NCBI GenBank assembly: GCA_050084985.1
Contig: JBITNC010000001.1
Location: forward strand, 9,548,001 to 9,612,000
Direction of reading: 5' to 3'
DNA: 64,000 bases
Origin: Nageia nagi
Taxonomy: Eukaryota > Pinophyta
This document shows, piece after piece, positions 33,061-45,583 of the stretch. Positions within the stretch are counted from its first letter, which is position 1, and every line of letters starts with the position of its first letter. A model generated the notes under the pieces. The model had not been told where the DNA came from and did no database searches. It worked only from the letters and a program-made list of their open reading frames with translations. A program made the translations under genes and the position numbers.

Positions 33061-33970
33061 CATAGTGGTTCCTATGGCATATAAGGAGGCTAAAATATAC
33101 AAGTAAGCAGGTTGGGAAAAATCCATGGGAACAAGGATAGGAAGTTAAGTAAATATTACTTGTTATCTTCAAATGCTTTTTGGCAATTCACATCCCATGC
33201 AAACTTGACATCCTTCTTAAGTAAGTGAGTGAATGGTCTACACTTGTCTCCTAGTTGTGAAATGAATCTCCTCATGGAATTTATCTTTCCTTGAAGACTT
33301 CTAAGTTGTTTCAAGTTTCTAGGGGAAGCATGTTAATAATGGCTTTTACCTTCTTAGAGTCTACTTCAATTCCTCTATTTGAAACTATGAACCCTAACAA
33401 TTTTCAAGAAGTAACCCCAAATGCATGCTTTGAAGGTTTAAGTCTTAGTTTGTACCTTTGCAAAATGTTGAATACCTCTTCAAGGGCTTGGAGATGGTCT
33501 TGACCTTACTTTGATTTGACAAGAATGTCATCAATACAAACCTCCACTATTTTGTGAATATTCTTATGGAACATATTGACCATGGCTCTTTGATATGTAG
33601 CACTAGCATTTTTTAGTCTAAAAGGCATAACCTTCCAACAAAAATTGCCTTAAGGGGTTGTGAAAGTGGTTTTATGTTGATTTGTAGGATTAATTAAGAT
33701 TTGATTGTAACTTGGAATACTATCCATAAATGACAACATATCATGACCAGCTATGCTATCAACAATCATATCAATATTAAGTAATGGAAAATCATATTTA
33801 TGATAAGCATTGTTGATATCACAAAAATCAATACATACCCGTATTTCACCAATTAGTTTAGTAATGGGAACAATGTTAGACATCCACTTAGAATAATCAA
33901 CGGGATCTATGAATCCTACTTACAAGTATTTTTCAATCTTTTATTTACTAATAAGGCCTTAGAATGATGC
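33061..33970 (-). pseudogene. Reverse transcriptase of Tat-like element 1
   Basis: Minus-strand RT blocks are NIVPITKLIGEIRVCIDFCD (33830-33880), FPLLNIDMIVDSIAGHDMLS (33735-33800), ATYQRAMVNMFHKNIHK (33555-33605), the catalytic CIDD at 33527-33538 (normally YVDD or YIDD), and RLKPSKHAFGV (about 33430-33460) followed by LLGFIVSNRGIEVD (33350-33400). A frameshift lies near 33650. The metal-binding Asp pair is intact. Confidence 0.85.
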
Positions 33971-34985
33971 ATTTTTCTAGGCTTTTGCTTAATTGGTTTG
34001 ACATTTGCTTTTAATGGCAAATTATGCATAAAAAATGAAGGATCTAACCTAGGCATATTATCATAAGACTAAGCAAAATTTTTAGAATGTGTGATGAATT
34101 TAGATTTGTAACTTTCTTACTTGGAGGAGGTTAGGGCTACTTCAATTTGAAGTAATATCTCTTTATCTATAGCACCGATGTTAATGTTTAGCAACTCTTC
34201 TTGTGGGAAGGTGAGATCCTTTTTTGTTGGTAATAATGATGGCAAATCCTCCATAGTAAGATTAGCAATCTTAGCTTCTCTTAAGGGATGAACCTATAAC
34301 ACATCATGAAAATTGACCTCTTATCCAAAATAAACATATTCATGAAGCATATAACAAGCATGGCATTTTTCATTAGATTTGGAAAATTTTGAATGTGCCC
34401 CCAAGTATTCAAGAAAATCATCATTAGTATTGAAATGATCAAAGGCAAGAGGCAAGCTATGATCAATACACATATCCTCATCAATCTCATCAAATAATTC
34501 TATCACATTAGATGTTTTAATAAATTGTATGGGATCCCATTTTTGTTTGACTTGTCCATCACTACCTAGACCTATCTTAGTAAGCTATGTTTTTGGAAAA
34601 ATAGGAAAATCAGACATACCTTGCTCAATTTTACCTAAACCTCATCCCTTGTACTTGCAATTGTTAATCATATATTTTTGAACAACAATGGAAGGAAAAG
34701 TTTTACCTAATTTAGAATACACAGTATATCACCTTTAGAAGATTGGTTCATCATTTTGGACAAAATAAACCTAGAAGGGTCATTGAAATTATTATTTGCA
34801 TGGTACTAGCACCCTAAATGTGAAACAACATGATGTTGAAATCCTAAAATTACCAATATTTGAATCCTTCCCAAGTCTTTAATAGACACAAAAAATTTTG
34901 TATTGTCTATTTTGTAAGTTCCCATAACTATTTCTATGATTTGTACCTATTTATCTATATCTTGCCCTAGTGTGGGATCATCCAA
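33971..34985 (-). pseudogene. Protease-RT linker with G-patch-like motif (Tat-like element 1)
   Basis: There is little conserved sequence, except a motif at 34621-34660 reading CKYKG-stop-GLGKIEQ on the minus strand. It matches the G-patch pattern GxGLGKxxxG and lies between protease and RT. Equivalent motifs are at 42931-42982 (element 2) and 54644-54703 (element 3). An acidic stretch (LFDEIDEDMCIDH, about 34455-34500) precedes RT. Confidence 0.6.
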
Positions 34986-34988
34986 GGG

Positions 34989-35396
34989 TTATATTCCAAA
35001 AAGTGGTGGAACCAAGGACATCTCTTCAAAGTCAGTAGCATTGCACATTGCATAGGGCTCAGGATTAGCTAATATTATATGGACTTCTCCTTGGAATTCA
35101 AACTTCAACCTACCATGTAATGTAGAAGGGACAACTTCCATATCATGAATCCAAGGTCTTCCTAAAAGCATGTTATAAGACAACTTGGAATCAACTACCT
35201 GAAACTTGGTTGGAATAGTTCTAACTCTTGTGGTAATCATGATGATAGCTATGCCTAGTGGTTTTTTAGAAGAACTATCATATGCTCTAATTTTGAAAGT
35301 AGCCTCTTCTAATGAAGGGATGATTACACCTTTTTCATGTAATTGAGTCAAAAAATGGTTAGAACATACATTCATAGCTGAGCCATTATCTACCAT
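34989..35396 (-). pseudogene. Aspartic protease of Tat-like element 1
   Basis: A 135-codon open minus-strand stretch begins at the active site VDNGSAMNVCSNHFL and continues with IRAYDSSSKKPLGIAIIMI, FQVVDSKLSYNMLLGRPWIH, and LKFEFQGEVHIILANPEPYA. The DNGSA form (rather than DTGA/DSGA) and the LLGRPWIH block are typical of Tat-lineage proteases. The frame upstream is interrupted by a short break near 35400. Confidence 0.85.
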
Positions 35397-35419
35397 GGTT
35401 CTTTTGACTTCCCATTCAT

Positions 35420-36890
35420 CTACCTATGGGTGATATATAAAATTGCACACTCATCTAGTAGTTCTTGGTTGAGTGTTTTAAACTTATGAAAGGAGATAGT
35501 ATCACTTTCCCTAAGATTTTGGAGCTTATCAAAAAATGTAACCATTGAAATGTTAGTAGGAACATTTTCATTCTTAAATAAAGTATATAAAACATCCCTA
35601 TGATCTTGAGAAGTAGAAATTAGATCATACAAACTAATCTTGGTGGTTGTATTTTTCAATTGATCAATCATACTATAAAATTTAGGATCAATGGGATACT
35701 TACTTATTCAATGGTAACTAGATTTTGAACATTACATTGATGCCCTCTTTCAAGTTAGCACACACCTCTTTGACCACTATGACCACATTGATAGCATCTC
35801 CTTGTTTAATAAAACTTTCATCAATCTTGTACCTTCCTTATTATATGATGGCTATAATAGCTGCTTCCAATGTTTTGCAAAAGTTTGTAGTGTGCTCTTT
35901 TCATTAATGATAAGCACAATATGCCTCAAAGTGTCCCAAAGGGGTATCATTATCAACTTTTTCAAGTGGGTATAGGAGGCCTTTCTTCATTAAGTCCCTC
36001 AAAAGAATCCTTGGTGGGATTGGAAATGTGTAGTTGGTTTCTTTTGAGGACTTAGATCTTTGTGCCTTTGGAGTAGTCTTGGATCTATCTACCATATTAA
36101 TCGATTTCTCCTCTTTCTTGGCATATAATTTTCTATTATCTTTGAAAAATTGTTAGGTGCATATTTAAGCTCTCCTATGGATAATAAAACTTCCTCTTTT
36201 TATACTAATTGTTGAACTAGAGTACTAAATCCAACACGCTTAGCACTAGAAGCATGCAATTGAAGTAGAGGAATAATAAATTCATAAAATGTGCCATAAA
36301 TTTTAGATTCATCTAATTTATCTCGAGTAGTTTGCCATAACTTTTTGAAGTGTAAAACATACTTCTCTATGGTTTCATTGCTTTCTTGATGAAGTGCACA
36401 TAATTTCATTATATTGCCTTGTTCTTTAATATTATGTTTGTATTGACCCATAAATATTCAAACTAAAGTTTTGAAGGAATCAATAGACTTACCTAGTAGA
36501 GAGTAGAACAATTGAGTAGCATCACCTTTTAGACTCCTTAGGAAGAATTTAGCCATTAACCTCTCATCCAAACCTAGTTTCAATAAGCACTCCTCTTGAA
36601 AGCTAATGAAATGTTGCTTGGGATCTTGTTCATTGTTGAACATCTTGAATTTGGGGGTCTTATGGTCGGATGGTAGGGGAAAATTACAAATGTCATCTAT
36701 CAAGGGTGAAATGAAAATGCCCTCATAGTCATTCGAATTGGATGGTGTGGTATGATATGAATCTCTTAGATTAGTTGAGCTGGAAAATGGATTGTTGTTC
36801 ACAACAATCTCCCTTTGCAAATCCAGAATATTCATGTTCAAAGCTTGAATCATGACTATAAGTTTATCCATATTAATATTGCTAAATCCT
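35420..36890 (-). pseudogene. Gag of Tat-like element 1
   Basis: The N-terminal side is at 36458-36871: LIVMIQALNMNILDLQRE, then PKFKMFNNEQDPKQHFISF, ECLLKLGLDERLMAKFFLRS and LKGDATQLFYSLLGKSID. It continues at 36200-36451 with IMKLCALHQESNETIEKYVL and HFKKLWQTT. A conserved C-terminal Cys/His stretch is at 35890-36095 (GHFEAYCAYH, with frames offset). Then 35420-35671 holds ISLYDLISTSQDHRDVLY. Each block is open but the joins are frameshifted. Gag would form the virus-like particle. Confidence 0.8.
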
Positions 36891-36973
36891 AAAGATAGGA
36901 ATATATGGTGCTGGAGTCCTGATCCTAATAAGAAGGGTTAGCACAATCTTGCCTATAGGGTAAGATAAATCGA

Positions 36974-36989
36974 GACATCAGGTTCACCA
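36974..36989 (-). promoter_or_regulatory. Primer-binding site of Tat-like element 1
   Basis: TGGTGAACCTGATGTC on the minus strand, 2 nt after the 5' LTR. It is unlike the initiator-Met site of the copia elements, and shares TGGTGAACCT with the PBS of Tat-like element 3 (52292). I cannot name the tRNA. Confidence 0.6.
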
Positions 36990-36991
36990 AA

Positions 36992-37625
36992 TGTAGTAGC
37001 TAAATAATGCGATTAATGCAAATGGGGCTGATTAATGCAATATTGCTCTACATTATAAATATTTATGTATATATTAGAAATATGGTAATAATAGGAATGC
37101 AATAGTTTTACTTATATTTTATATTCATTCCATCAATCATAAAATGCATGAAAGATAAAGTATACATTCATGGACAAGTACATTTTGGCATCCTATAATT
37201 GGCACACCGCTAGCACCATAAGATAAGTGAAATTACAAGCATAAACAAGAATGTAGCGATGAGTGAATTAGCAAATAATCAAATTATGAACATACATGCA
37301 AACTTACAGAATAATAGATGTGCAAATGTAAATAGACAAAGCAAGTTGCAATCCTTTGAATGATATTCAATTAATAATCTTTATATTAGTTTAAAAATGA
37401 TTATGTGCTCATGATTTGCTCATGCTCTATAGGTCATCAAATGATGCCTATATATATGATGCAATTTTATATGATTTTGATATTTTGATCCCTTGTACAT
37501 TCGCAAGGGTCAAATACATGGCCTACACCTCTTATATATATTTTTAATCCCTTTTTGAATAATATGTTGTTAAAATATTAAAATGATTTATTAAATATAT
37601 AAAGGTTCATTTTGAGGCATCTACA
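36992..37625 (-). repeat. 5' LTR of Tat-like element 1
   Basis: 634 bp, plus-strand ends TGTAGTAGC/GGCATCTACA with matched termini TGTAG/CTACA. It is colinear with 28965-29600. Confidence 0.9.
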
Positions 37626-39010
37626 GATAGATTGATAATTATATTTATGATATGTTATGTATGGTTTAGTATGGATCATAATGTGTATAATTTCATATTG
37701 CCTATATGTAACTAATGATATGCATAAATGTTTCATAGTTATGATAATTTGATGATAAAATAAACAATTATAATAACTATTTTTAATAATAATTTATGAT
37801 GATAAGAAAAAAATGAATTACATTAAATAACTCAAACAAAAATATAAGTATTAAATAGATCATGATAAATTGATAAAAGAATAAATAATATGTTCACATA
37901 ATACCATGTGAAAAGATAAAATGGAGATAATAAATGAACAATCCATCTTAAGAAAAGATAATAACAAAAATAATATATGATAAACATGTTTAAAATTTCT
38001 ACAAGACAAGATAAAAATAAGATAAAATGAGAAGTCAATAAGTTAAAGTATAAAACAATATGATAAAATGATAATATAGGATAATAAATAAAAGTTAGGA
38101 GCAAAGATAGTAAATACAATAACAAACATTCTTTAAAGTTTAAACAAAGTAGTGAAAAATGATCAATAAGTTTAAAAAGATAAAACATCATGCTAAAATG
38201 ATATGATAAGATAATTCTTAATAAACATATAAAATTCATGAGTAAAATAAGTGGGAAACATGATAAAGAGATCATATAATGACAAATTTTAACCAACAAA
38301 ACCTATGGTTAAATCATAGAAAATGACACATTGAAGTATGCTAAAAAAAATAATGAAATAATTACTAAAAATAACAATAAAAAAAAAGAGTAATAAAATG
38401 ACCCAAGCAATCAAAAACAAAACTTTTTCAATTTTCAACAGGTGAAAAATGATAAAAGTGTTGAAATTTGATAAACTTAAAATGAACAAACAACAAGCTG
38501 AAAACATAAAATAATTTGACAAAATGATAGCCAATAATTTGATATATTTACAAGATCAAACTACTCGTGAAATAGAGGTGATTTGACCAGTTTTCAAGAT
38601 TAAAAACAATAGCAGCTTGTGAAGGTGTGAAAAGTGTCAATCCTTACTAAAAAGGGTCTATGAAAAATGCCTCAGAGTTTGGCCTCTGAAAGATGTCAAA
38701 ATGATATGATTGAGATAAATCAATTTTTGCTTATGATTCCTAGTATATCCAAGAGAAAATAGAGTTTGGCTTGATAAAAAATCAACATGATTTGCTATTT
38801 TACAAATTAGAAATCGTTTACAATCATTTGAGGTACCAAAATTTAGGACCTTTGTCCCTATTATGAAATGAGAATAAAAATAGTTATAAAACAACACAAA
38901 ACTAATAGATATTATAAGAAATGAAATGATGAGATGAAAAATATCCATTTTGGGAGAAATGATAATGGTATGACACAAAATGACCACTAAATGATGAGGC
39001 ATGATTTTGC
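37626..39010 (-). repeat. Probable 3' LTR region of Tat-like element 2, A-rich and low in complexity
   Basis: The minus-strand start is placed near 39011 because TCAAAGAAGGGCATTAA, a tract like those of the other Tat-like elements, directly precedes TGCAAAATCATGCC. The other end is not determined. The plus strand at 37790-38560 is strongly A- and purine-rich with recurring gataaaat/atgataag phrases; long hydrophobic minus-strand frames here (37832-38534) come from that composition. No partner LTR was found, so LTR status rests on position. Confidence 0.45.
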
Positions 39011-39945
39011 ATTAATGCCCTTCTTTGATGGAATATGTATATAAGATGATAAGATGATAAAAATGTAAATTGATTATGATTGTAAATATAAAAGTGTGAT
39101 GAAATAAATAGAAAATTTAGAAAATGGATATGAGTTTTTGATGAACAAATCAAATACAATTTTGACAAAATAATTAAAAGAGACATACTATAAAAAGGTA
39201 AAAATCAAATGTTTGTGACCTAAGTTATAGATCAAAATGATATGAAAAGTGATCAAAATTGTCAAGAAAAGATAAAAAATGTTCAAGAGTGAAGAAGAAT
39301 AAAATATGTGTTATCAAAGAATGTACATAAATGTCATCAAATCAAGAGCATTTTCATAAGGAATTCCCTCAGAAACCATGATAATCAATAATCTATGATC
39401 AATCTCGAAGGAATGATGTAAGGAAACCTAATAAATATGATTTTTACCCAAATGGTTGTGTCATCATTGGGATCCCATAGATAATGTATGATGACTTAAG
39501 ACATAAACGGATATGCTAAGATGTCTTTATGATGTTTTGTGATTAAATTAAGTGGGTTAAAAACTTCAAAGCAATCAAGATATCATACAAACAACCATAA
39601 ATGCATAAGAATATGATCAAACAAACAATATAATAGAAGACTTGGTTTATCTAGGATTGTTTAGGATCGAATTCCATGCATGTTTTGGATAATTTTGGCT
39701 CTACTAGGGATCCAAGATATTGCCCAATAGTCTTGACCTAGATGAGGATAAAGAGTAATAAAAAAAGCAAGAATGGTGCATAGAAAATGTTGGCAAGTTA
39801 TGAGAATGACCAAGTGATCACATACATAAGTAATAAAAAATATGTGTACATAAAACAATGGACTATATGGACTACATCAAGAGGATATATTAAAAAAATC
39901 AAATTAAAATATGATAAGATAGAATGCAAGTCATTAAAAAAAAAA
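39011..39945 (-). other. 3' UTR of Tat-like element 2
   Basis: This lies between the polypurine-like tract and the end of integrase at about 39947. It contains a long spread of AT-rich sequence and no gene I can recognise. Confidence 0.5.
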
Positions 39946-41150
39946 TTAAGTGTAGAAAAGAAAAAGATGGATGATATCGATTGGTTCAAGTTCCTCTTGT
40001 CCTTCTAAATTTTCTAATTGATATGCACCTATGCCAAATTTCCTCTTAACAATGTAAGGACCTAACCAATTTGGTGCAAACTTATCTCAAACATGCCTTT
40101 CTAAATAAGATTGTTCTTGATTATCTTAAGGTAAAAAGTCCTCAACATCAAATTCTCTAAGCTTAGCATTTTTGTTAAATGCTCTTTTCCATATTTCTTG
40201 ATATAACCTATGATGTTAAATTGTATTAATCTATATCTCATCAAGGAGTGTAAGTTGATCTAATCTTGCTTGTCTAACTTCCACATCTAGAATGAGGCCC
40301 TGAATTGGTACTCTCAAAGATAAGATCTCTAACTCTAAAGGAATAACTACTTTCTCATCATAGAATAATGAGAAGGGGGTGGCCCCTGCAAGTGTCTTGA
40401 TACTAGTGTGATAAGCCCATAGAGCATAAGGGATATATTTACACCAATTTCTATGACTATCCTTAACCATTTATTTTGAAAATGGTGACTATTATTTTAT
40501 TTGTTGCTTCTTCGTGTCCATTACCTTGTGGATAATATGGTGTGGAGAAAGATTAATTGATATGATGTAAGTTGAATGTTCTCCTCACATGTTGATTTTT
40601 GAAAAATTTTCCATTATTTGTAGGAATTCTTGTTGGAGAACCAAACTAGTATATAATATATTTCTCAATAAATTCTATAATCTTGGAACCATTAGTAGAA
40701 ACCAAAGAAGTTGCCTCAACCCATTTAGTAAAGTAATTTGTAGTTGTAATGATGAACATATGACCTCTTATTAAGGGTGGAACAAATTTTCCTATAATAT
40801 CACATCTCCATTGTTTAAATGGTCACATGGCCTAAATAGGTTGTAAATCCTAAAATGGAAAATGTTGAATATTAGCATGTTGTTTATATTTAACACATCT
40901 CTTCACATATTCATTGCAATCTTGTTCCATGGTAGGCCAATAATAATCCATTCACAAGATTCTCTTAACAACATTGAAATGACCACTACAAATCTTGGCA
41001 TGACAAGTGGAAATTGCTATTTGTTGATCATAATATTCTAAATATCACAAGAGAACTCCAACAAAAGAACACTTGTAAAAAAACATCTCCTAAAATAGTA
41101 TATTGTGTTGGATTATGTTTAAATGTCCTTTTCTAACTAGATGACATGTT
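39946..41150 (-). pseudogene. Integrase of Tat-like element 2
   Basis: The minus strand shows YIPYALWAYHTSIKTLAGAT and PFSLFYDEKVVIPLELEI (40330-40440), then RAFNKNAKLREFDVEDFLP with a stop (about 40125-40185), SYLERHV (about 40085-40110), DKFAPNWLGPYIVKRKFGI and AYQLENLEGQEELEPIDIIH (39960-40080), ending with a stop near 39947. N-terminal zinc and core segments are decayed at 40500-41000. The C-terminal order matches Tat/Athila integrase. Confidence 0.8.
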
Positions 41151-41299
41151 AGGAAAAAGGGAATTCCACTTAAGATATTCATGTAATTGTGTGTACCAAA
41201 GGTCTCTAGATTCTATTGGAAGCTCATTAACATGTGCCTCAAAAATTATAATGGTAAAGATGCCTTGATAGATGATTCTTTGATTATCACTATTTCCAC

Positions 41300-42340
41300 A
41301 TATTGGATAAGGTGATGAGGATTAGGTGGAATTAGTTAACCTAATGATGCATGGTGTCTACAAATCTATTTGATAATCAAAAGGCTACCTCAATTTTATA
41401 TTCCTTAAACCATTTCAATAAATTTTAGTGCAATATCCTTGTAGTTTTGTAAAGGCTCATTGTGACACTGATAGATGCTAAGAATTTGATTAACAACCAA
41501 GAGAGAATTTTTCCTTTTAGACTTATAAGTACTTTGAAATATTGAGGTGGATGCATATCCATAATGGCTTTAACTTTATCAAGACCTACTTCTACACCTC
41601 TTTTTAACATAATGAACTCTAAAAGCATGCCTAATGTGATAGAAAACACACACTTATTAGGATTTAATATAACATTTTTCTCTAAAATTTGATCAAAGAA
41701 TTTTGTTAACACTTCCCAATGTTAGTCTCTTATTCTTGACTTGGCTAATAGATCATCAATATAGTCCTCAACTATATAGTGCATCATATCATGAAATATG
41801 TAGGTCATAGCAAGTTGATATGTTGCACAGACATTCTTAATACCAAAAGGCATGACCTTATAACAAAATGACATACACCATGGGGTTTTAAAAGCTATTT
41901 TATGTTGATATTTTGGGGAAACACAAATCTAATTTTATCCTAAAAACCCATCCATAAGGGATAAAATCTTACAACTCATTGTGTTGTCTACTAAGGTTTC
42001 AATATTAGGCAAGGGAAAATCATCCTTAGGACAAGCCTTGTTTAAATCTCTAAAATTTGTACAAATTTCAATTCTACCATTTGGTTTACCAATTGGAACC
42101 ATATTAAAAAAGCATTGAGGTTAGTCAATATAAGTGATAAACTTAGAATCTAATAAATGTTAAAGATCATCCTTGGTTACTAGTGACTAAGTGGGATGAA
42201 CTCTTCTTGGTTTTTATGTAACTAGCTTTACTTCTAGATGATTGACAATGTTGTGAACTACCAAGTTTGGGTTTAATTATGGCACATCCTAATATTCAAA
42301 TGCAAATATTTTATTATAGCTCTTCAATATAGATGTAGTG
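41300..42340 (-). pseudogene. Reverse transcriptase of Tat-like element 2
   Basis: Minus-strand blocks: QCFFNMVPIGKPNGRIEICT (about 42055-42115), RDLNKACPKDDFPLPNIETL (42000-42055), KIAFKTPW, FCYKVMPFGIKNVCATYQLA (about 41815-41870), catalytic YIDD at 41752-41763, and NVILNPNKCVFSITLGM (41625-41680) then VEVGLDKVKAIMDMHPP (41545-41600). Stops and at least one frameshift are present. RNase H is hard to see at 41150-41300, where the element is decayed or deleted. Confidence 0.85.
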
Positions 42341-43800
42341 GTTTCCTTTTCTAACTCTATCAAAACATCACCTACATAACTAGATTAGGTTGCTCTAGAT
42401 CCTCATTGATATTAATCTCAACTAACTTGCCAAGGTGCATATGTGAACCTTCCTCAAGTTGTTTAAATATGACAAGATAATAATAAACATCTTCATCAAT
42501 ATTATGGATATGAGAATCTAGATAAGACATTGAAGCTCCATCATAAAAGACTTGAGAAGGGAAAGAAAACTCATAAGGAAAGATAGAACCCAAAGGTAAT
42601 GATGAGATATATATGAACTCAAAATCAAAAAAAATTAAGAATCATAATTAAGAAAGTGATAAAAAGGATATTTAACTCATCAATTGAATCCATGTTGATA
42701 TGCATGACTATATTAGAAAATGTATCATGGAAGAAATCAAAAGGGATGGAACACTCTGAAGAAGGAGGACTAGATGGATGCTAAAATAAGTTGACTTATT
42801 TTTCATCATAGTGAGGTTCATTGTGTTCTAGAAGGTTTAGATTAGCTATCTCATCTTCTATAGGTTTATTTTAAGACCAAAATATCCTATATCTCATTTA
42901 TTATTGGTGGATTGAAAAGGAATAAAAAAATATGAGCTTTTCCTTTTTCATATTTTCCTAATCCATACCCTTTCCATTTTTACATGGTGAAATATCTATA
43001 CATGAAATCAAGCCATGAAATATAGTCAATTTTGGAATAAATATTTTTCTTTAATTTATGCTTTAAAGGAATGTAACTTGGTGAATCAATGCCTATGTAG
43101 GCAAAGAATGATTGGTTAGGGTATGACCTATAGGATTATGGAATTAATAACAAGTGGAGATTTTTTAGGTCTCCCCAAATCTTTAACCAAAGGAATATTG
43201 AAATGCATATCATCAATTTTATATTCCTCCATGTAAATATTATCATACTTGATGAAAATAAGATGTGGTTATGACTCATTTTTTACTTTATTTTGATCAT
43301 GTGATTGTTTATCAACTTGAGAAGAATATGGATTATCTTCTTGAGATTGTTCTAATATCATAAAAGAAGTTGAAGGAAATCCAACTGATGGAGGAATATT
43401 ATTATAATATGGGGATTTAATTTCTCATGATGGAAAATATTATGATATAGATCTATATGGATCTTGTATTTATGATCTTATGGAATATTTATCATTCATA
43501 TGTGTAGGAGAGGTACATCCAATGGAAGTGAAGAAGATGATGGTGTTGATACTTTTTTTTCCTAGGAGATGATATGATGATGAAGGTTCTTGTAAACTTG
43601 TTTAAGTTTGGTTTAGATTATTACTTACAAGAACAGTGATAGGAAGGTGATTCATATAAGTCATCTAAATAGGATCAAGAATGATAGCATAATTACAATG
43701 AATATAAATATTTGGATCCATAAGTATACAAATCACTACATCCTCATATACATATTTTAGGCACCTATGTAATGTATATGGAACACACTCCATCTATTTG
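42341..43800 (-). pseudogene. Protease-RT linker with G-patch-like motif (Tat-like element 2)
   Basis: The 42931-42982 segment on the minus strand reads KWKGYGLGKYEKGKAH, a G-patch-like motif at the same relative place as in the other two Tat-like elements. A 73-codon open frame (42372-42593) ends KLVEININEDLEQPNLVM just before RT. The protease itself is too decayed at 43000-43400 to mark with confidence. Confidence 0.55.
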
Positions 43801-45560
43801 ATCCATGGTTGGTTCAAAAGAAGGTTATACTATATCTCTCCCTCTATTAGGTGAGATGTAGTTGGAATTTACTTAACCCCAACTCTAATCAATCAATTAT
43901 TGAATTACAACCTTTAAATGTTGACATTTGTTGGTTTCATGTCCTCTTTGTTTATGAAAAACACAAAATTGATTATCCTTATACCAAGATAATTTTTCAC
44001 CATTAGGTTCTTCTTATCTAATTTATAGTAGTGATATCAATCTAGCATCAAGTAACTTCTTAAGTACATCTACTATATACTTTGCTAATGGTTTCCAATT
44101 CCTCTGTGTGCTTTTGGGCCTAGGTAGTCTTACTTGATTATACCCTTGGTTTTCATTTTTTTTTGTGTGCTTGATTTTGTGGGTCATTTTTGGATGGATT
44201 AAGTGGAGCCAATTGTAAAATTGGTTGTGTTTTTGTACATCATAATAAACTTGTTGCTTTGAGGATTTTGATAAGTTTGATTGTTGGATTTTACACCAGT
44301 GTTGCAAAAAAAATAATTTTTATTATTTCATTCTTAACTTTATATCATCCTCTTGAATCTTAACCTCTTAAATTAACTTATATTGAGATAAAATGTCCTC
44401 AAATGTATGATATTATTGAATCTCTAATATTTGATAGATGTATTTATTGCAACTTATAGAAAATAGCTTGACCATATCCTCTTGGAGTAGTGTGTAGGAA
44501 TGTATGTAAATAAAGTTCTCCATATGCACACATAATCTAATGTAGAATCATCCTCAAATATGATAACTTGCTAAGATCTGTAATTGAAGCTCTCTTTATG
44601 AGATTGATGGAAAAGTGATATAGAAACTGATTATCTAATTGTTCAAAGGAATAAATACTATGCTATGTAAGGTTGTTATACCAATCCAAAGCTTTCCCTA
44701 CCAATAATAATAGATAAATTTATAAGATTGATAATATCATCATTACTTATGATGTAGCATAAATACTCGAGCTATCTCAAGTTCTCTCTCGAATCTTATT
44801 TTCCTCTATACTTGTCCATGTTAGGAACCTCAAACTTGTAAGGAAAGTATTTAGTTGTAATTTAAGGATGAAAATTAAGGTATATGATAACTTTAGTTTC
44901 CCTTGATCACTGATCTTTGATTCCATTTCTTATAACCTCTTTAAAATATCATCATTCACACTTGGAGGTTTAGCATTTGTTGCCACTTGTTGATTAGGTA
45001 CATAATTAATTAGTTCTTATTTTCCTTAACCATAATCTTATACCTGAATTTTACCAATAGATTTATGTAATGGTTGACTTGGGGAAAAAATTACTTGAGG
45101 TGAAAAGTATGATTAGTTTTTGTTAAGAACCACTTGAATCATGTGGTGTCGCAATCCTTGATGATTTGAAAATTGAGTTTTTCTAAGTTTTCAATTTTGA
45201 ACTTGTTAAAAAGATTGAGTGTACCCTTGATTAAGATTTTTAGTTACTTATATTTATTGGATATAATTATACACTTGTGAAGGATTAGAAATTTATGGTT
45301 GTATGTATATTTTATTGGGTTGTTGAGGTTGTACAACCACTTGTTGAGAAGATGAATAATTTGGTTATGGTTGTACTTGTGTTGGGTCTGATTGGTATCC
45401 TAGGTTCAAATGTACTTTTTATTGTTGAATATTAGAGCATTCATATGATTGTTGAAGTTTTGAAGGTTGGGTTTTACTTTGAGGAACATTGATTGGTTGA
45501 TGAGAAATACCTAGAGCATTTTGTGGTATCAAGTTACTTTGTAATGTTGATTATGATTTT
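43801..45560 (-). pseudogene. Gag of Tat-like element 2, with Gln/Pro-rich N-terminus
   Basis: The C-terminal side has HKQRGHETNKCQHLKVVIQ (about 43910-43970), a Cys/His motif usual for Tat Gag. An open stretch at 44023-44307 follows. The N-terminal side (45100-45560) is strongly Gln/Pro-rich: NALGISHQPINVPQSKTQPS and SSSQQVVVQPQQPNK. The 44400-44900 capsid part is badly frameshifted. The element is cut at about 45565; no 5' LTR was found. Confidence 0.65.
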
Positions 45561-45583
45561 TTATAGGAAATATTAAACTACAA

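Larger units (their letters stand above)
28965..37625 (-). mobile_element. Tat-like Ty3/gypsy element 1, both LTRs
   Basis: An ~8.66-kb minus-strand element. In element order: 5' LTR (37625-36992), PBS, gag, protease, G-patch-like linker, RT, RNase H, a second archaeal-type RNase H, integrase, a ~1.3-kb 3' UTR with tandem repeats, polypurine tract, 3' LTR (29600-28965). Flanking GATAT (28960-28964) and GATAG (37626-37630) form a 5-bp duplication with one mismatch. The double RNase H is a hallmark of the Tat lineage. Stops occur in every domain. Confidence 0.85.

Noticed and set aside
37832-38534. Long hydrophobic minus-strand frames resembling membrane proteins
   Set aside because: They arise from an A-rich low-complexity plus strand (complement gives Phe/Leu/Ile codons). 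No conserved motif.
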